A stretch of DNA of 64,000 nucleotides, taken from NCBI GenBank assembly GCA_001464615.1, contig LNFI01000006.1, positions 1 through 64,000 of the forward strand. Reading direction: 5' to 3'. Source of the stretch: Sphingomonadales bacterium Ga0077557 (GTDB taxonomy: Bacteria; Pseudomonadota; Alphaproteobacteria; Sphingomonadales; Sphingomonadaceae). A program made the position numbers and the translations under genes. The notes under the pieces are model-generated. The model was not told the origin of the DNA. It was given only the letters and a program-made list of their open reading frames with translations, and made no database searches. This document shows positions 1 through 7,711 of this stretch, piece after piece. Positions within the stretch are counted from its first letter, which is position 1. Every line of letters starts with the position of its first letter.

Positions 1-65
1 GCCTTTGGAATGCTGGAGTCGTCGACGCATAGAGTCGACCCATAAGTGCGCGCAGAGACGCTTAG

Positions 66-197
66 CGTATATCTGTGCCCGTTCTATGTCCTGACCCCAA
101 GCAGCTTGCAGAGTTGAACCCAGTCTGGATGGCCTTTTTCCTCCATGCTCTCTACGGCGTCGTCGCCGGTGCGGTCCTCCAGGTGATGATCGGTTGA
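66..197 (+). pseudogene. possible C-terminal remnant of a membrane protein
   Basis: An open stretch that follows a stop codon at 63-65 and ends in TGA. Its last residues (WMAFFLHALYGVVAGAVL) read like the terminal hydrophobic helix of an integral membrane protein. There is no start codon in a sensible place and no upstream body of the gene. It may be a leftover of a deleted permease or simply chance. The rest of 1-557 shows no convincing gene. Confidence 0.2.
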
Positions 198-557
198 ACA
201 AAAGTGTACTATCCTCCAGCCGTTCCGGCAGTTCCGGCGAAGCATCTCGCCGGGTCAGATGGGACGGCTGGTTTACTTGATTGATGTCGCCTTCTTAGCC
301 GGGAATCGTCGGCTGTTTTCCTGGCCCCGAAGTTTGATGGCACATTGTCCAGGCAGCAATGGCGAGATCCGCTTCGGGACACGGCCAACGCCATCCGCAC
401 CGTGAATCGATCGACAACCAAAAGTCTCGCACAGAACCGAATGTCTTTCGATCCTGATCTTGCGATCGATCTGCCGACAGCTCCCAGCCGCTGGAAATGA
501 CATCGGTCGTCGCACGGCCAGGCGATGTGCGGCACCCCAAAATGGCCGCCGCGCCCC

Positions 558-1142
558 TTATTTTTTCAGCACCGGATAGCCTTCGCTATAAGTCCAATCG
601 GTCGCTTTGGCCGGCTCGTGGCAGGTCAGACAATCAACCTTATAGTCCGTCGACGTCGTCTTGGTCGGCGTGCCCTGATCAAACCAGGCCCAGCCCCAAC
701 CGTCGCCCCATAATTTGTTGCCCGGATGGCTATTCTTGCTGTCCTTGACCATCACGAACCAGCCCTTCAGCGCTTTCGTATGGCTGACAGTGCCCGTCGT
801 CATTGGTCCCGTCGTCGCCTCGAACACCTCTTTGACCAGAGTCGCGCCGTCCGGGAATTTGCCCGTGGCACGATGCCCGGCGGCGGCACCGGGCGAGGCA
901 TAGACGATGTGCATCTCCTTTGATCCAGCTGCCGACTCGGCTGCTACGGCCCATGTACCGAGATACTGATAGGTATCGCGATAATTGGCCGGCACCCGCA
1001 AATCGCCAGTAGCAGTAACGCCCGTGTCAGCGACGGTCGCGGACGTCCGCGCCTCAGGGGCACAGGCCGTTACGATCAAAACATTGGCGAGCAATAACCC
1101 GCGCAGCCCAGCGCCAATCCTGTGATAGTGTTGCATAGTCAT
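558..1142 (-). CDS. cytochrome P460-like haem lipoprotein
   Basis: A 194-residue protein. Its signal peptide ends in a lipobox (LIVTAC, acylated Cys about residue 27), so it is probably anchored in the periplasm. A single c-type haem motif, CLTCH, lies near the C-terminus at about residues 171-175. The preceding region (YASPGAAAG, FPDGATLVKE, GWFVMVKDSK, WGDGWGWAWF) matches the general layout of the cytochrome P460 family, small monohaem proteins that oxidise hydroxylamine or related small nitrogen or organic compounds. The ATG at 1142 is chosen because GGGGA lies about 10 bases upstream; a TTG ten codons earlier is possible. No partner electron carrier is visible nearby, so the substrate is unknown. 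Confidence 0.75.
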   Translation of the reverse strand: MTMQHYHRIGAGLRGLLLANVLIVTACAPEARTSATVADTGVTATGDLRVPANYRDTYQYLGTWAVAAESAAGSKEMHIVYASPGAAAGHRATGKFPDGATLVKEVFEATTGPMTTGTVSHTKALKGWFVMVKDSKNSHPGNKLWGDGWGWAWFDQGTPTKTTSTDYKVDCLTCHEPAKATDWTYSEGYPVLKK

Positions 1143-1262
1143 CGATCCAGTCCCCGATAGAATTGCGTTCAAACCATTTTTTTGGCGTCGGCCCGGTCTA
1201 TAGCGCTAGTGCGGAGCAGAATAGGCCACAATCCTGAATTCCCGGCTCTTCCGCCACAATGT

Positions 1263-1931
1263 TCAGCCCTTGAACACAATCTCGGCCGTGGCAGCGTCGG
1301 GTGGCGAACGGTGCAGGGCGAGGAAGGCATCGGCGATCTTCTCCGGCGCGAACGGCGTGCCAACCGCAACCTCTCCAGCGATCGTGACGGTGCCGACACG
1401 GATACCATTTGGTGCCAGCTCTTTGGCCAGCATCAGCGCGAGCGCTCGGATACCGGCCTTGCCAACCGACAGCGACGGTGCCTCTGGCGAGGGGTAAAGC
1501 GCCAGCCCGCCACCCGTGAACAGCAGCGATCCGCGCCCTGCAGCAATCATGGCTGGCGCCAGCGCGCGGGCCGCGACCAATGCCCCCGTCACGCAGACTT
1601 TAAAATCTGCATCGAAACTGTCTGCTGTGGTCGCAAGCACCGGGCCCGGCCGCCAAAGTGCCGCGTTATAGACCAAAACCTCCGCATCGCCGAGCGCGTC
1701 GCGCGCGGCAGCGAGTGCTGCGGTCAGCGCGGCAGCATCTCCTGCATCGGCAACAAAACCCCGCGCCTCAACGCCGCTTGCTCGAAACGCCGCCACCGCC
1801 GCATCAAGCTTGGCGGCGTCACGGGCCATCAGCGCCAGCGGATAGCCTTCTTTGGCAAAGGCCTCGGCGACGGCGCCACTCACGCCCGACCCATAGCCGA
1901 TGATGATCGCCGGCCCTTTTGGCTGGGTCAT
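1263..1931 (-). CDS. SDR-family protein lacking the catalytic tyrosine
   Basis: A 222-residue Rossmann-fold protein of the classical short-chain dehydrogenase type. A glycine-rich nucleotide loop (GYGSGVSGAVAEAF) lies at about residues 12-25, an NA(A) motif at 89-91, and the helix that normally carries YxxxK at about 154-158. Here that segment reads LSVGK, so Lys158 is present but the tyrosine position is Leu154. The protein may still bind NAD(P)H but classical SDR proton transfer would be lost, unless a neighbouring residue substitutes. It lies 12 bases downstream of the NTF2-like gene on the same strand, so the two are probably one transcript. The substrate cannot be inferred. Confidence 0.75.
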   Translation of the reverse strand: MTQPKGPAIIIGYGSGVSGAVAEAFAKEGYPLALMARDAAKLDAAVAAFRASGVEARGFVADAGDAAALTAALAAARDALGDAEVLVYNAALWRPGPVLATTADSFDADFKVCVTGALVAARALAPAMIAAGRGSLLFTGGGLALYPSPEAPSLSVGKAGIRALALMLAKELAPNGIRVGTVTIAGEVAVGTPFAPEKIADAFLALHRSPPDAATAEIVFKG

Positions 1932-1943
1932 AGTGTGATCTCC

Positions 1944-2381
1944 CTATCCGAGGATCATCGGGGACAAAACCGGGGCCATCAGCATTTCGAACTCAAGATT
2001 GGTGGCCGAGACGATATTCTCGATGATCTTGCCATCCTTTAGCCGCGCGACATGGGTTTCGTCGAACAGGATAACGCGGTTGGTCGCTGCAATGCCGTAA
2101 TATTCCTTGGCGTGACGCTGGCGCGAATGAAAGCGCGTCACCACGCGGGTTCCATCCGCCGATTCAAACTGGTCGATGATCTCAACGGGTGATTCCGCTG
2201 GAAAGGCATCGACAAAGCCGGTCAGGATTGCCTTATATTCATCAATACCCTCGATCGGCCCGATCGGCTTCAAGCCGGTAACGCCACGAATATCGGGATG
2301 CATGGTCGCCTCTGCAGCCATAAGATCGGCGCGGCCAAGAAATTCGATAGTGAAGCGTCGAACGATTGCCAGATTATCCAT
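1944..2381 (-). CDS. NTF2/SnoaL-like fold protein
   Basis: A 145-residue protein with the typical SnoaL/NTF2-like pattern: an N-terminal helix (NLAIVRRFTIEFLGRAD), a central run with a phenylalanine-rich helix (YKAILTGFVDAFP), and a C-terminal sheet ending in the common HVARLKDGKIIEN motif. Members include polyketide cyclases, ketosteroid isomerases and limonene-epoxide hydrolases, and many are orphan enzymes. It is the upstream gene of a likely two-gene operon with the SDR protein, which would suit a small-molecule conversion pair. No specific catalytic set could be identified by eye. Confidence 0.75.
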   Translation of the reverse strand: MDNLAIVRRFTIEFLGRADLMAAEATMHPDIRGVTGLKPIGPIEGIDEYKAILTGFVDAFPAESPVEIIDQFESADGTRVVTRFHSRQRHAKEYYGIAATNRVILFDETHVARLKDGKIIENIVSATNLEFEMLMAPVLSPMILG

Positions 2382-2391
2382 GTTGTGCTCC

Positions 2392-2724
2392 TCAGCTCAT
2401 ATTAACTTTGATTGGCCTATGCTGTATATAGTTTGCTTGCGCTTCAACCGTGACAGCGGCTGATGCGCGAAGATGTGCTCCGCCTGATCGTGCGACGAGT
2501 TTCCTAAAGCGCGTGGGCGCGGCGGTCAGCGTCAGACGCTCTTCTGAAATTCGGTGATCGACTGGACGATCAGACGCGATCTTATGGCGATCTGCAAGGA
2601 TCGTTTGCGCCCTGGATTGAGAAAAAAATGCGACCGAGCCCGAAGCCCCGGTCGCAAGAACCATCACGAGCAGAACAAACTTAAAGTGGGAGGCCATTAA
2701 GCTAGTCATTCTCGTGAATTGCAC
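2392..2724 (-). CDS. small putative secreted protein, doubtful
   Basis: A 110-residue open frame with several N-terminal methionines. From the third (MASHFKFVLLVMVLATGAS) it looks like a signal peptide or signal anchor, followed by a basic, low-complexity tail without recognisable motifs. It ends 10 bases before the NTF2-like gene. The surroundings contain decayed gene fragments, so this may be a remnant. No family recognised. Confidence 0.3.
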   Translation of the reverse strand: MQFTRMTSLMASHFKFVLLVMVLATGASGSVAFFSQSRAQTILADRHKIASDRPVDHRISEERLTLTAAPTRFRKLVARSGGAHLRASAAVTVEAQANYIQHRPIKVNMS

Positions 2725-2894
2725 ATCCTAACTCTGGTCGATGTGTCCGGATCCCAGACAATATTTGAACGTCGTCATTCATTGTTTGAAGGCTTTGGTC
2801 GCACTGTTTGAGTTTGACCCTTTCGAACAACGTCCAACCCATTCGCGGTGCTGAGTTTCTAGCTTCGCAAGCAATCAGGCCTGAGTGAAGTATT

Positions 2895-3209
2895 CTAGGA
2901 CAATATCTTGCCATCACGCCAGTAGTGCTCGAATGTATCGTTCCCCACATTCGGGCTACCATTGTCGACGGTCATCTTGGACGTCCTCACGCCAACCGAA
3001 AAATTGTAACCAACCGCCTGGCCGTGGAGCGTGGCGTTTTCCGAACGATTGGGATTGGTGAGCTGATGCTTCTGCGTAGACCGGCTCGAACCATCGGGTT
3101 CGATGAACACGCAGCCCTCCGCAAAGAACTGGTCGATCGAATCGATGATCTTGCCATGGGCGTTCGACGCATTCGAGGCGGCTTCGGCGATTTCGATGGG
3201 ATTCGTCAT
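2895..3209 (-). pseudogene. NTF2/SnoaL-like fragment
   Basis: The 104-residue frame starts like a SnoaL-like protein (NPIEIAEAASNASNAHG, FFAEGCVFIEPDGS) and ends FEHYWRDGKIL, matching the usual C-terminal strand of the family. The middle is shorter and less regular than usual, and the frame stops directly after the DGK motif. It could be a compact member, but its position among other broken frames makes a decayed paralogue of the gene at 1944-2381 more likely. Confidence 0.4.
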
Positions 3210-3230
3210 CAATAAATCCTTTCGTTGAGA

Positions 3231-3671
3231 TCAAATGCAGCGTGTGGCCCGTGCACGCCAGAACGAAGACGTTCGCGAAGTTGCGTTCAGGCGCCCAGGC
3301 CATGTCGTCAGCACAACCTTTGAATTCGCCGACGGGAAATCTATGTCGCGGCCCGCGATATGATTGAGATAATCGATAAAAATGTTGAGCCCAATCTGGG
3401 CAACAGCGGCATTATCGAACCCGGCGTCGCTCAACGCGATATACACAGATGCACCGTCATCGCCGACATCGGCACCTGCGTGCGCCATGACGCGCTGTTC
3501 GTGATCAACGTTCGACAGGCCGTCGGGCACAGCAAATGACTGGGTTATCGCAGCAATAATCCCGGGAGCGCCGCCTACCTGTTTCTTGACTGCGTTGAGC
3601 AGGCCTTGGGTTTTGGCTGGAGCGGGACCGACCCGGGTAGGTTTTTGCATACCTTGTGTGCTCCAATCCAT
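3231..3671 (-). pseudogene. carboxymuconolactone decarboxylase/AhpD-like gene, core deleted
   Basis: The N-terminal part (LLNAVKKQVGGAPGIIAAITQSFA) and the later part (DAGFDNAAVAQIGLNIFIDYLNHIAGRDIDFP) match the beginning and the last helix of AhpD-like carboxymuconolactone decarboxylase family proteins. The central segment that normally carries the redox CxxC is missing; a short unrelated-looking stretch joins the two ends. After DFP the frame continues into about 30 residues that do not resemble the family. I read this as a pseudogene with an internal deletion and a frame-shifted tail. Confidence 0.5.
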
Positions 3672-3981
3672 GTGCGTCAGCGGACCCCGACATTTTGCCG
3701 CAATACACTTAAAGCGCTTGCCGGGCTTAGCCGGGATTGCGCGGAACGACCGATGTTGCGCAAAACTGCCCTTTGGCAGTGCCCTTTAGTGCACATCGTC
3801 AATCGGCAGCGACGTACCTAAAGACGCTCGTCCAAATCGACCTGCTCGAAGAGCGCAGGGCGGGCTGCGAGCGACCGTTCATGAATCCGGCGTTGCTAGC
3901 GCTCTTGAGACGGGACTGGCCCCGCGGGGCGAGATCAGCTTTTCCTTGCGAATTGAAATCATCGCTTTCGATTTACAAGGA

Positions 3982-4069
3982 TGGTGCGCAGGTGGGTCTG
4001 AATCGAACCCAAACTCCGTGCGGAGCTAAACTCTACATCCAACGCGTCTACCAATTCCACCGCGCCCGC
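3982..4069 (-). pseudogene. decayed tRNA-Leu copy
   Basis: Read on the minus strand, the sequence begins GCGGGCGCGGTGGAATTGG and ends in ACCA. It keeps the D-arm (GGTAGACGCG) and the spacing of the intact tRNA-Leu about 125 bp away. The acceptor stem has mismatches, the anticodon stem pairs only weakly, U33 is lost, and the T-arm helix is disrupted. It is therefore a degenerate partial duplicate rather than a working tRNA. Confidence 0.6.
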
Positions 4070-4077
4070 ATGCCATG

Positions 4078-4102
4078 TGCAGCCAATGCAGCCAATGCAG
4101 CC
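4078..4102 (+). repeat. 9-bp tandem repeat (TGCAGCCAA)n
   Basis: Two perfect copies of TGCAGCCAA followed by a partial third, between the decayed and intact tRNA-Leu copies. Confidence 0.7.
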
Positions 4103-4194
4103 GCACCAAACTCCGGCTTACACAAAGTTGGGCGCGTCTACCGAAAACACTTGGCGACAAAGACCTAAATCATTGTACTAGTGTCTCTTCTTGG

Positions 4195-4279
4195 TGGTGC
4201 GGGCGGTCGGAATCGAACCGACACTCCTTTCGGAACCGGATTTTGAGTCCGGCGCGTCTACCAGTTCCACCACGCCCGC
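4195..4279 (-). tRNA. tRNA-Leu (CAA anticodon)
   Basis: An 85-base cloverleaf on the minus strand. The 7-bp acceptor stem GCGGGCG/CGCCCGC is perfect, the discriminator is A, and CCA is encoded. The D-arm contains GGTAGACGCG. The anticodon arm is CCGGA-CTCAAAA-TCCGG, giving CAA, which reads UUG. A class II variable arm follows, then a T-arm with GGTTCGATTCC. The long variable arm and the anticodon agree on leucine. Confidence 0.95.
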
Positions 4280-4379
4280 AACGCAGTGCTCGCTAGACCA
4301 AGCCGGGCGCTGCTGCAAGATGGGGCGTCTTGTGATTATCGGGCGTTGCGCGCCATATATCGCCAATGAAGGAAAAATC

Positions 4380-4850
4380 ATGAGCGTCGCGTTTCGCCGG
4401 GATAGCGATGAGGAGCATCTGGAGCCCAAATTCGAGCTGCCGATCCCGCCCGGCCCCAATCTGGTGACGGCGGCCGGGCTGGCGATCATTGAGGCGAAGC
4501 TGGCTGAGGTGGAGGCGCTGATCGCCAGTGCGCCCGAGGAGACCGTTCTTGCTGTCGCCAAGCGGCAGTGGCGCTATTGGATTACGCGCAAGACCAGCGC
4601 CCAACTCGCCCCACCGCCGCCACCTGACCGGGTGGCGTTCGGGTCGCGGGTGCGGTTCACGCTGAATGGCGCGGAGCGGGAGGTGACGCTGGTGGGGAGC
4701 GATGAGGCGGAGGGAGCGGACGACAAGATTCCATTTACTGCCCCGCTGGCTCGCGCGCTCATTGGCGGCGAGGTGGGTGAGGTGCTCGATTTTGGCGGGC
4801 GGGCGGACGCAATCGAGATCGTGGGGATTGGCGGCGCGGAGGCGCGTTGA
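4380..4850 (+). CDS. GreA/GreB-family C-terminal-domain protein
   Basis: A 156-residue protein. Residues about 85-150 (FGSRVRFTLNGAEREVTLVGSDEAEGADDKIPFTAPLARALIG) correspond to the FKBP-like C-terminal domain of Gre transcript-cleavage factors, which docks on RNA polymerase near the secondary channel. A short helical N-terminal region (about 28-70) replaces the usual long coiled coil, and the acidic tip residues are not obvious. It may therefore bind polymerase and compete with true Gre factors rather than stimulate cleavage. The start ATG at 4380 follows AAGGA at a normal distance; upstream in-frame codons run into the tRNA. It is a single gene flanked by long intergenic DNA. Confidence 0.75.
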   Translation: MSVAFRRDSDEEHLEPKFELPIPPGPNLVTAAGLAIIEAKLAEVEALIASAPEETVLAVAKRQWRYWITRKTSAQLAPPPPPDRVAFGSRVRFTLNGAEREVTLVGSDEAEGADDKIPFTAPLARALIGGEVGEVLDFGGRADAIEIVGIGGAEAR

Positions 4851-5206
4851 TCCGACGCGTTCCCGGGATGCGGACGTCGGTTGATGCTTGGCCCGGATGC
4901 GAATGTTCACGAATGTTCGCACTGATGCGATAGTAGCGGCGCAGGGGCTGGTTGGCGTTCAGTAGTGTGTTCTGGAATCAGGGCCGACGCCGGGGGCGTA
5001 TGGCGTCGGCAAGCGCCTGTCGGGCCTGCTGTGCGGGCAGCGAAGCTGCGGAAGTTGCAGGTTGCCATCGCATCTTGCGGAGACACGTTGCGGGCACGCA
5101 ACGCGGCTGATGATTGACGGTCTGAAAGAGCGAGCGCGTCGATAGCATTTGCCGGCGCTGTAGGACAGCGGCATGCGCGCGGGGCGGTCGATCGAGTTCG
5201 GTATTG

Positions 5207-5242
5207 TGTCCCCGGGAGCGACAGTGTCCCCGGGAGCGACAG
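5207..5242. repeat. 18-bp perfect tandem duplication
   Basis: Two adjacent identical copies of TGTCCCCGGGAGCGACAG, each containing the SmaI-like palindrome CCCGGG, in the 519-bp gene-poor stretch 4851-5369. Confidence 0.85.
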
Positions 5243-5278
5243 CACAACAATAGCCGACCTTGCGGGTGGGGAGGTGGG

Positions 5279-5297
5279 CCCCGGCACAAGGCCGGGG
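5279..5297. repeat. short GC-rich palindrome (CCCCGGC-ACAAG-GCCGGGG)
   Basis: A perfect 7-bp inverted repeat with a 5-base loop. This kind of CCCCGGC/GCCGGGG palindrome is dispersed in sphingomonad intergenic DNA. It has no T-run, so it is not a clear terminator. Apart from this and the 18-bp duplication, the region 4851-5369 shows no supported gene. Confidence 0.6.
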
Positions 5298-5369
5298 TGA
5301 CGGGTGGATGAGATGGCAACAATCGCTTCTATTGCGGATATACGACCGTAGCGCGATGTAGCAGTCACG

Positions 5370-5582
5370 ATGGGCAGACTCGAATATCAATGCTGCTATT
5401 GCGATGAAGGCATAGCAAAAGCCGACAGCGGCGCTGTCCGCATTGTTCTCTCAGGCTTATGGGAGGATCATAGCGGAACTATGCAAGAAGTGTTCGCTCA
5501 CCCCCAATGTGCGGCTGACAAGTTTGGCGGAGCGCTAAGTTCTTCGGTCCCGTTCGATATCAAGGCTTTTAAACCGGACTGA
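5370..5582 (+). CDS. small cysteine-containing hypothetical protein
   Basis: A 70-residue protein with an N-terminal CCYCDEGI motif and a later HPQCA, giving a C-x2-C ... H-x2-C pattern that could bind one zinc ion. The remainder (VRIVLSGLWEDHSGTMQEVFAHPQCAADKFG) is compact and shows no membrane segment. It resembles small uncharacterised conserved proteins found near other genes in many bacteria, some neighbouring toxin or mobile genes. Function unknown. It stands alone between a repeat-containing intergenic region and the end of comM. Confidence 0.6.
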   Translation: MGRLEYQCCYCDEGIAKADSGAVRIVLSGLWEDHSGTMQEVFAHPQCAADKFGGALSSSVPFDIKAFKPD

Positions 5583-5631
5583 ACGGCAGCTAAACACCAC
5601 GCTCACCAATGCCGGCCAATTGCTTTTCCAA

Positions 5632-7140
5632 CTAACTCCGCGGTGCCTGCCGCCGATAGCTGAGCGCTTCAGCGATGTGGATGCGCCCTACCCCTTCACT
5701 GCCGCTCAAATCAGCGATCGTGCGGGCGACGCGGAGGATGCGGGTGTAGCCGCGCGCCGACAGCCGCATTGCCTCGGCGGCTTGGGCCAGGAGCTTGCGG
5801 CCCGCTTCGTCGGGGGTGGCGACGGCGTCCAGCACGGGGCCATCGGCCTCGGCATTGGTGCGCGCGGTCGTATCAGCATAGCGCGCGGCCTGAACCGCGC
5901 GCGCCGCCGCCACGCGCGCGGCGACTTCGGCTGAACCCTCGGCGGGGGGCGGCAGGACGAGATCGGCGGCGCTGACCGCGGCGACATCGACGTGCAAATC
6001 GATCCGGTCGAGCAGCGGCCCCGACACCTTGGCCTGATAATCGGCCGCGCATCTTGGCGCGCGCGAGCAGGCGAGCGCTGCATCGCCGAGATGCCCACAG
6101 CGGCACGGGTTCATCGCCGCAATCAACTGGACACGCGCTGGAAAGGTGACATGCGCGTTCGCCCGCGCGACGCTAACGGTGCCGGTTTCGAGCGGCTGGC
6201 GCAGCGAATCGAGCACGGCGCGCTGGAATTCGGGCAGTTCATCAAGGAACAGCACGCCTAGATGCGCAAGGCTGACCTCGCCCGGCTTCACCTTCAGCCC
6301 GCCACCGACCAACGCCGCCATCGAGGCGGAGTGATGCGGGCTGCGATAGGGCCGTGTGCGGGTGAGCCGCCCGCCGTTGAGCGTGCCGGCAACGCTTGCC
6401 ACCATCGACACTTCCAGCGCCTCGCTTGAATCCAGGGGCGGCAAAATTCCCGGAAGGCACGACGCCATCAGCGATTTTCCCGATCCCGGAGGGCCGACCA
6501 TCAGCAGATTATGGCCGCCCGCCGCTGCGATCTCCAGCGCGCGCTTGGCGGCTTCCTGGCCCTTTACCTGGCGCAGGTCGGGACCGTGATCGGGCGCGTC
6601 GGCTTCGCCCGGCGCAGGCGACGCCAGCAGACCGTGGCCCTTGAAGTGGTTGAGCAGCGACAGCAGATCCGGCGCGGCGATCACCTCGATCGTGCCCGCC
6701 CAGGCCGCTTCGGATCCTTGCGCGGCGGGGCAGACCAGCCCTTTCTGATTCTCCGATGCGTGCAAGGCGGCCAGCAGCACGCCGGGGGATGTCGCGATCC
6801 GCGCATCCAGCCCCAATTCGCCGACGACGACATAGTCCGCCAGCGTTTCGGCATCGATCACCCCCATCGCGCCCAAAACGCCAAGCGCGATCGGCAGATC
6901 ATAATGCGATCCTTCCTTGGGCAGATCAGCCGGTGAAAGATTGACGGTGATGCGCTTGGGGGGCAGAGCAAGGCCAAGTGCCGCGATGGCGGCGCGCACG
7001 CGTTCCCGGCTTTCAGCCACGGCCTTGTCGGCAAGCCCCACCACATTGAAGGCCGGCACCCCCGGCGCCACCTGAACCTGCACCTCTACAGCGCGCGCTT
7101 CCAGCCCGAGATATGCCACTGTAGAAACAATCGCGACCAT
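5632..7140 (-). CDS. comM: YifB/ComM-family Mg-chelatase-like AAA+ ATPase
   Basis: A 502-residue protein of the usual family length. The N-terminal Lon-protease-like fold (VGLADKAVAESRERVRAA, ITVNLSPADLPKEG) is followed by an AAA+ module with Walker A GPPGSGKS at about residues 216-223 and the sensor segment LFLDELPEFQRAVLDSLRQP. The C-terminal Mg-chelatase-type domain ends RILRVARTIADL. ComM is a hexameric helicase that promotes branch migration when foreign DNA is integrated during natural transformation. A GGAGG five bases before the ATG supports the start. It is transcribed divergently from the small membrane-protein gene at 7249. Confidence 0.93.
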   Translation of the reverse strand: MVAIVSTVAYLGLEARAVEVQVQVAPGVPAFNVVGLADKAVAESRERVRAAIAALGLALPPKRITVNLSPADLPKEGSHYDLPIALGVLGAMGVIDAETLADYVVVGELGLDARIATSPGVLLAALHASENQKGLVCPAAQGSEAAWAGTIEVIAAPDLLSLLNHFKGHGLLASPAPGEADAPDHGPDLRQVKGQEAAKRALEIAAAGGHNLLMVGPPGSGKSLMASCLPGILPPLDSSEALEVSMVASVAGTLNGGRLTRTRPYRSPHHSASMAALVGGGLKVKPGEVSLAHLGVLFLDELPEFQRAVLDSLRQPLETGTVSVARANAHVTFPARVQLIAAMNPCRCGHLGDAALACSRAPRCAADYQAKVSGPLLDRIDLHVDVAAVSAADLVLPPPAEGSAEVAARVAAARAVQAARYADTTARTNAEADGPVLDAVATPDEAGRKLLAQAAEAMRLSARGYTRILRVARTIADLSGSEGVGRIHIAEALSYRRQAPRS

Positions 7141-7184
7141 TTCGCCTCCGCCGCGCGGCTAATCCTCTGTTCATACCTGCTTTT

Positions 7185-7225
7185 TTAAAACAAGAAAGCA
7201 CAGCCCTACTGTCTTGTTAAAACAA
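7185..7225. promoter_or_regulatory. AT-rich repeats in the comM/orf7249 divergent promoter region
   Basis: TTAAAACAA occurs at 7185-7193 and again at 7217-7225, 32 bp apart (about three helical turns). AACAAGA (7189-7195) and TCTTGTT (7212-7218) form an inverted repeat between them. The site is AT-rich compared with its surroundings and sits midway between two divergent start codons, so it may be a regulator-binding or promoter region. Confidence 0.35.
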
Positions 7226-7248
7226 TACACCGGACCCACATCACCCCG

Positions 7249-7614
7249 ATGAGCGAACTGCACCCCATTCGCCCCCGCAGCGCCGCACTTCGCACTGGGC
7301 TGACCGTGCTTGGTGCGCTGATCATCATTGTCTCGCCGATCGTCGGCGCGATTCCGGGGCCAGGCGGGGTTTTCGTGTTTGCCGCCGGGCTGGCGCTGAT
7401 GTTGCAGAATTCGGCTTGGTCAAAGCGGTTCTTCGTCCGATTGAAGCGCCGCTGGCCGCAACTGGGCTATTTTGCCGATCTCGGGCTGCGGCGCGCCAGC
7501 GCGCTGCGCCGATTCGAACGCGACAGGCCGGTAGACAAAGAAGGCAAGAAACTCTCGCGCTTCCGGCTGGCGCTGCGCACGATCAGGGATTTCGTCGGTG
7601 GCCGCCGCGTCTGA
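7249..7614 (+). CDS. small inner-membrane protein with PGPGG motif
   Basis: A 121-residue protein. A hydrophobic segment at about residues 15-50 (TVLGALIIIVSPIVGAIPGPGGVFVFAAGLALML) forms a hairpin of two membrane helices broken by the PGPGG turn. A strongly basic cytoplasmic tail (KRFFVRLKRRWP, RRASALRRFERDRP) follows. It resembles the putative transmembrane protein (PGPGW/PGPGG) family of unknown function. It stands alone and is followed by a terminator-like hairpin. Confidence 0.7.
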   Translation: MSELHPIRPRSAALRTGLTVLGALIIIVSPIVGAIPGPGGVFVFAAGLALMLQNSAWSKRFFVRLKRRWPQLGYFADLGLRRASALRRFERDRPVDKEGKKLSRFRLALRTIRDFVGGRRV

Positions 7615-7627
7615 CCAATTGTCATCG

Positions 7628-7656
7628 TTGACTTGGGGCGCACCTTGGCTTAAGGC
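7628..7656 (+). promoter_or_regulatory. candidate rpmH operon promoter
   Basis: TTGACT at 7628-7633 is separated by 17 bases from TAAGGC at 7651-7656. The -35 hexamer is good and the -10 is weak, as often seen in alphaproteobacteria. It would transcribe through the hairpin at 7669 into rpmH. Confidence 0.35.
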
Positions 7657-7668
7657 CCGCCAACATTC

Positions 7669-7692
7669 GGCCGCCGCTTTTGGCGGCCTTTT
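7669..7692 (+). terminator. Rho-independent-terminator-like hairpin upstream of rpmH
   Basis: A perfect 7-bp stem GGCCGCC/GGCGGCC with loop GCTTTT is followed by TTTT. It may end the transcript of the membrane-protein gene at 7249-7614. If the promoter at 7628 is real, it sits in the rpmH leader and could act as an attenuator. Confidence 0.65.
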
Positions 7693-7711
7693 CCATTCTG
7701 ATGATCAGGGA

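Noticed and set aside
209..535. 108-residue minus-strand open frame at the left edge
   Set aside because: No domain, irregular composition and overlapping alternatives in other frames.
1182..2042. 286-residue plus-strand open frame
   Set aside because: It lies antisense to the SDR and NTF2-like genes and has an Arg/Gln-rich composition typical of the opposite strand of GC-rich genes.
4907..5368. 153-residue minus-strand open frame
   Set aside because: It runs through intergenic repeats, reads RHPGLVPGP from the palindromic repeat, and has no start context or domain.
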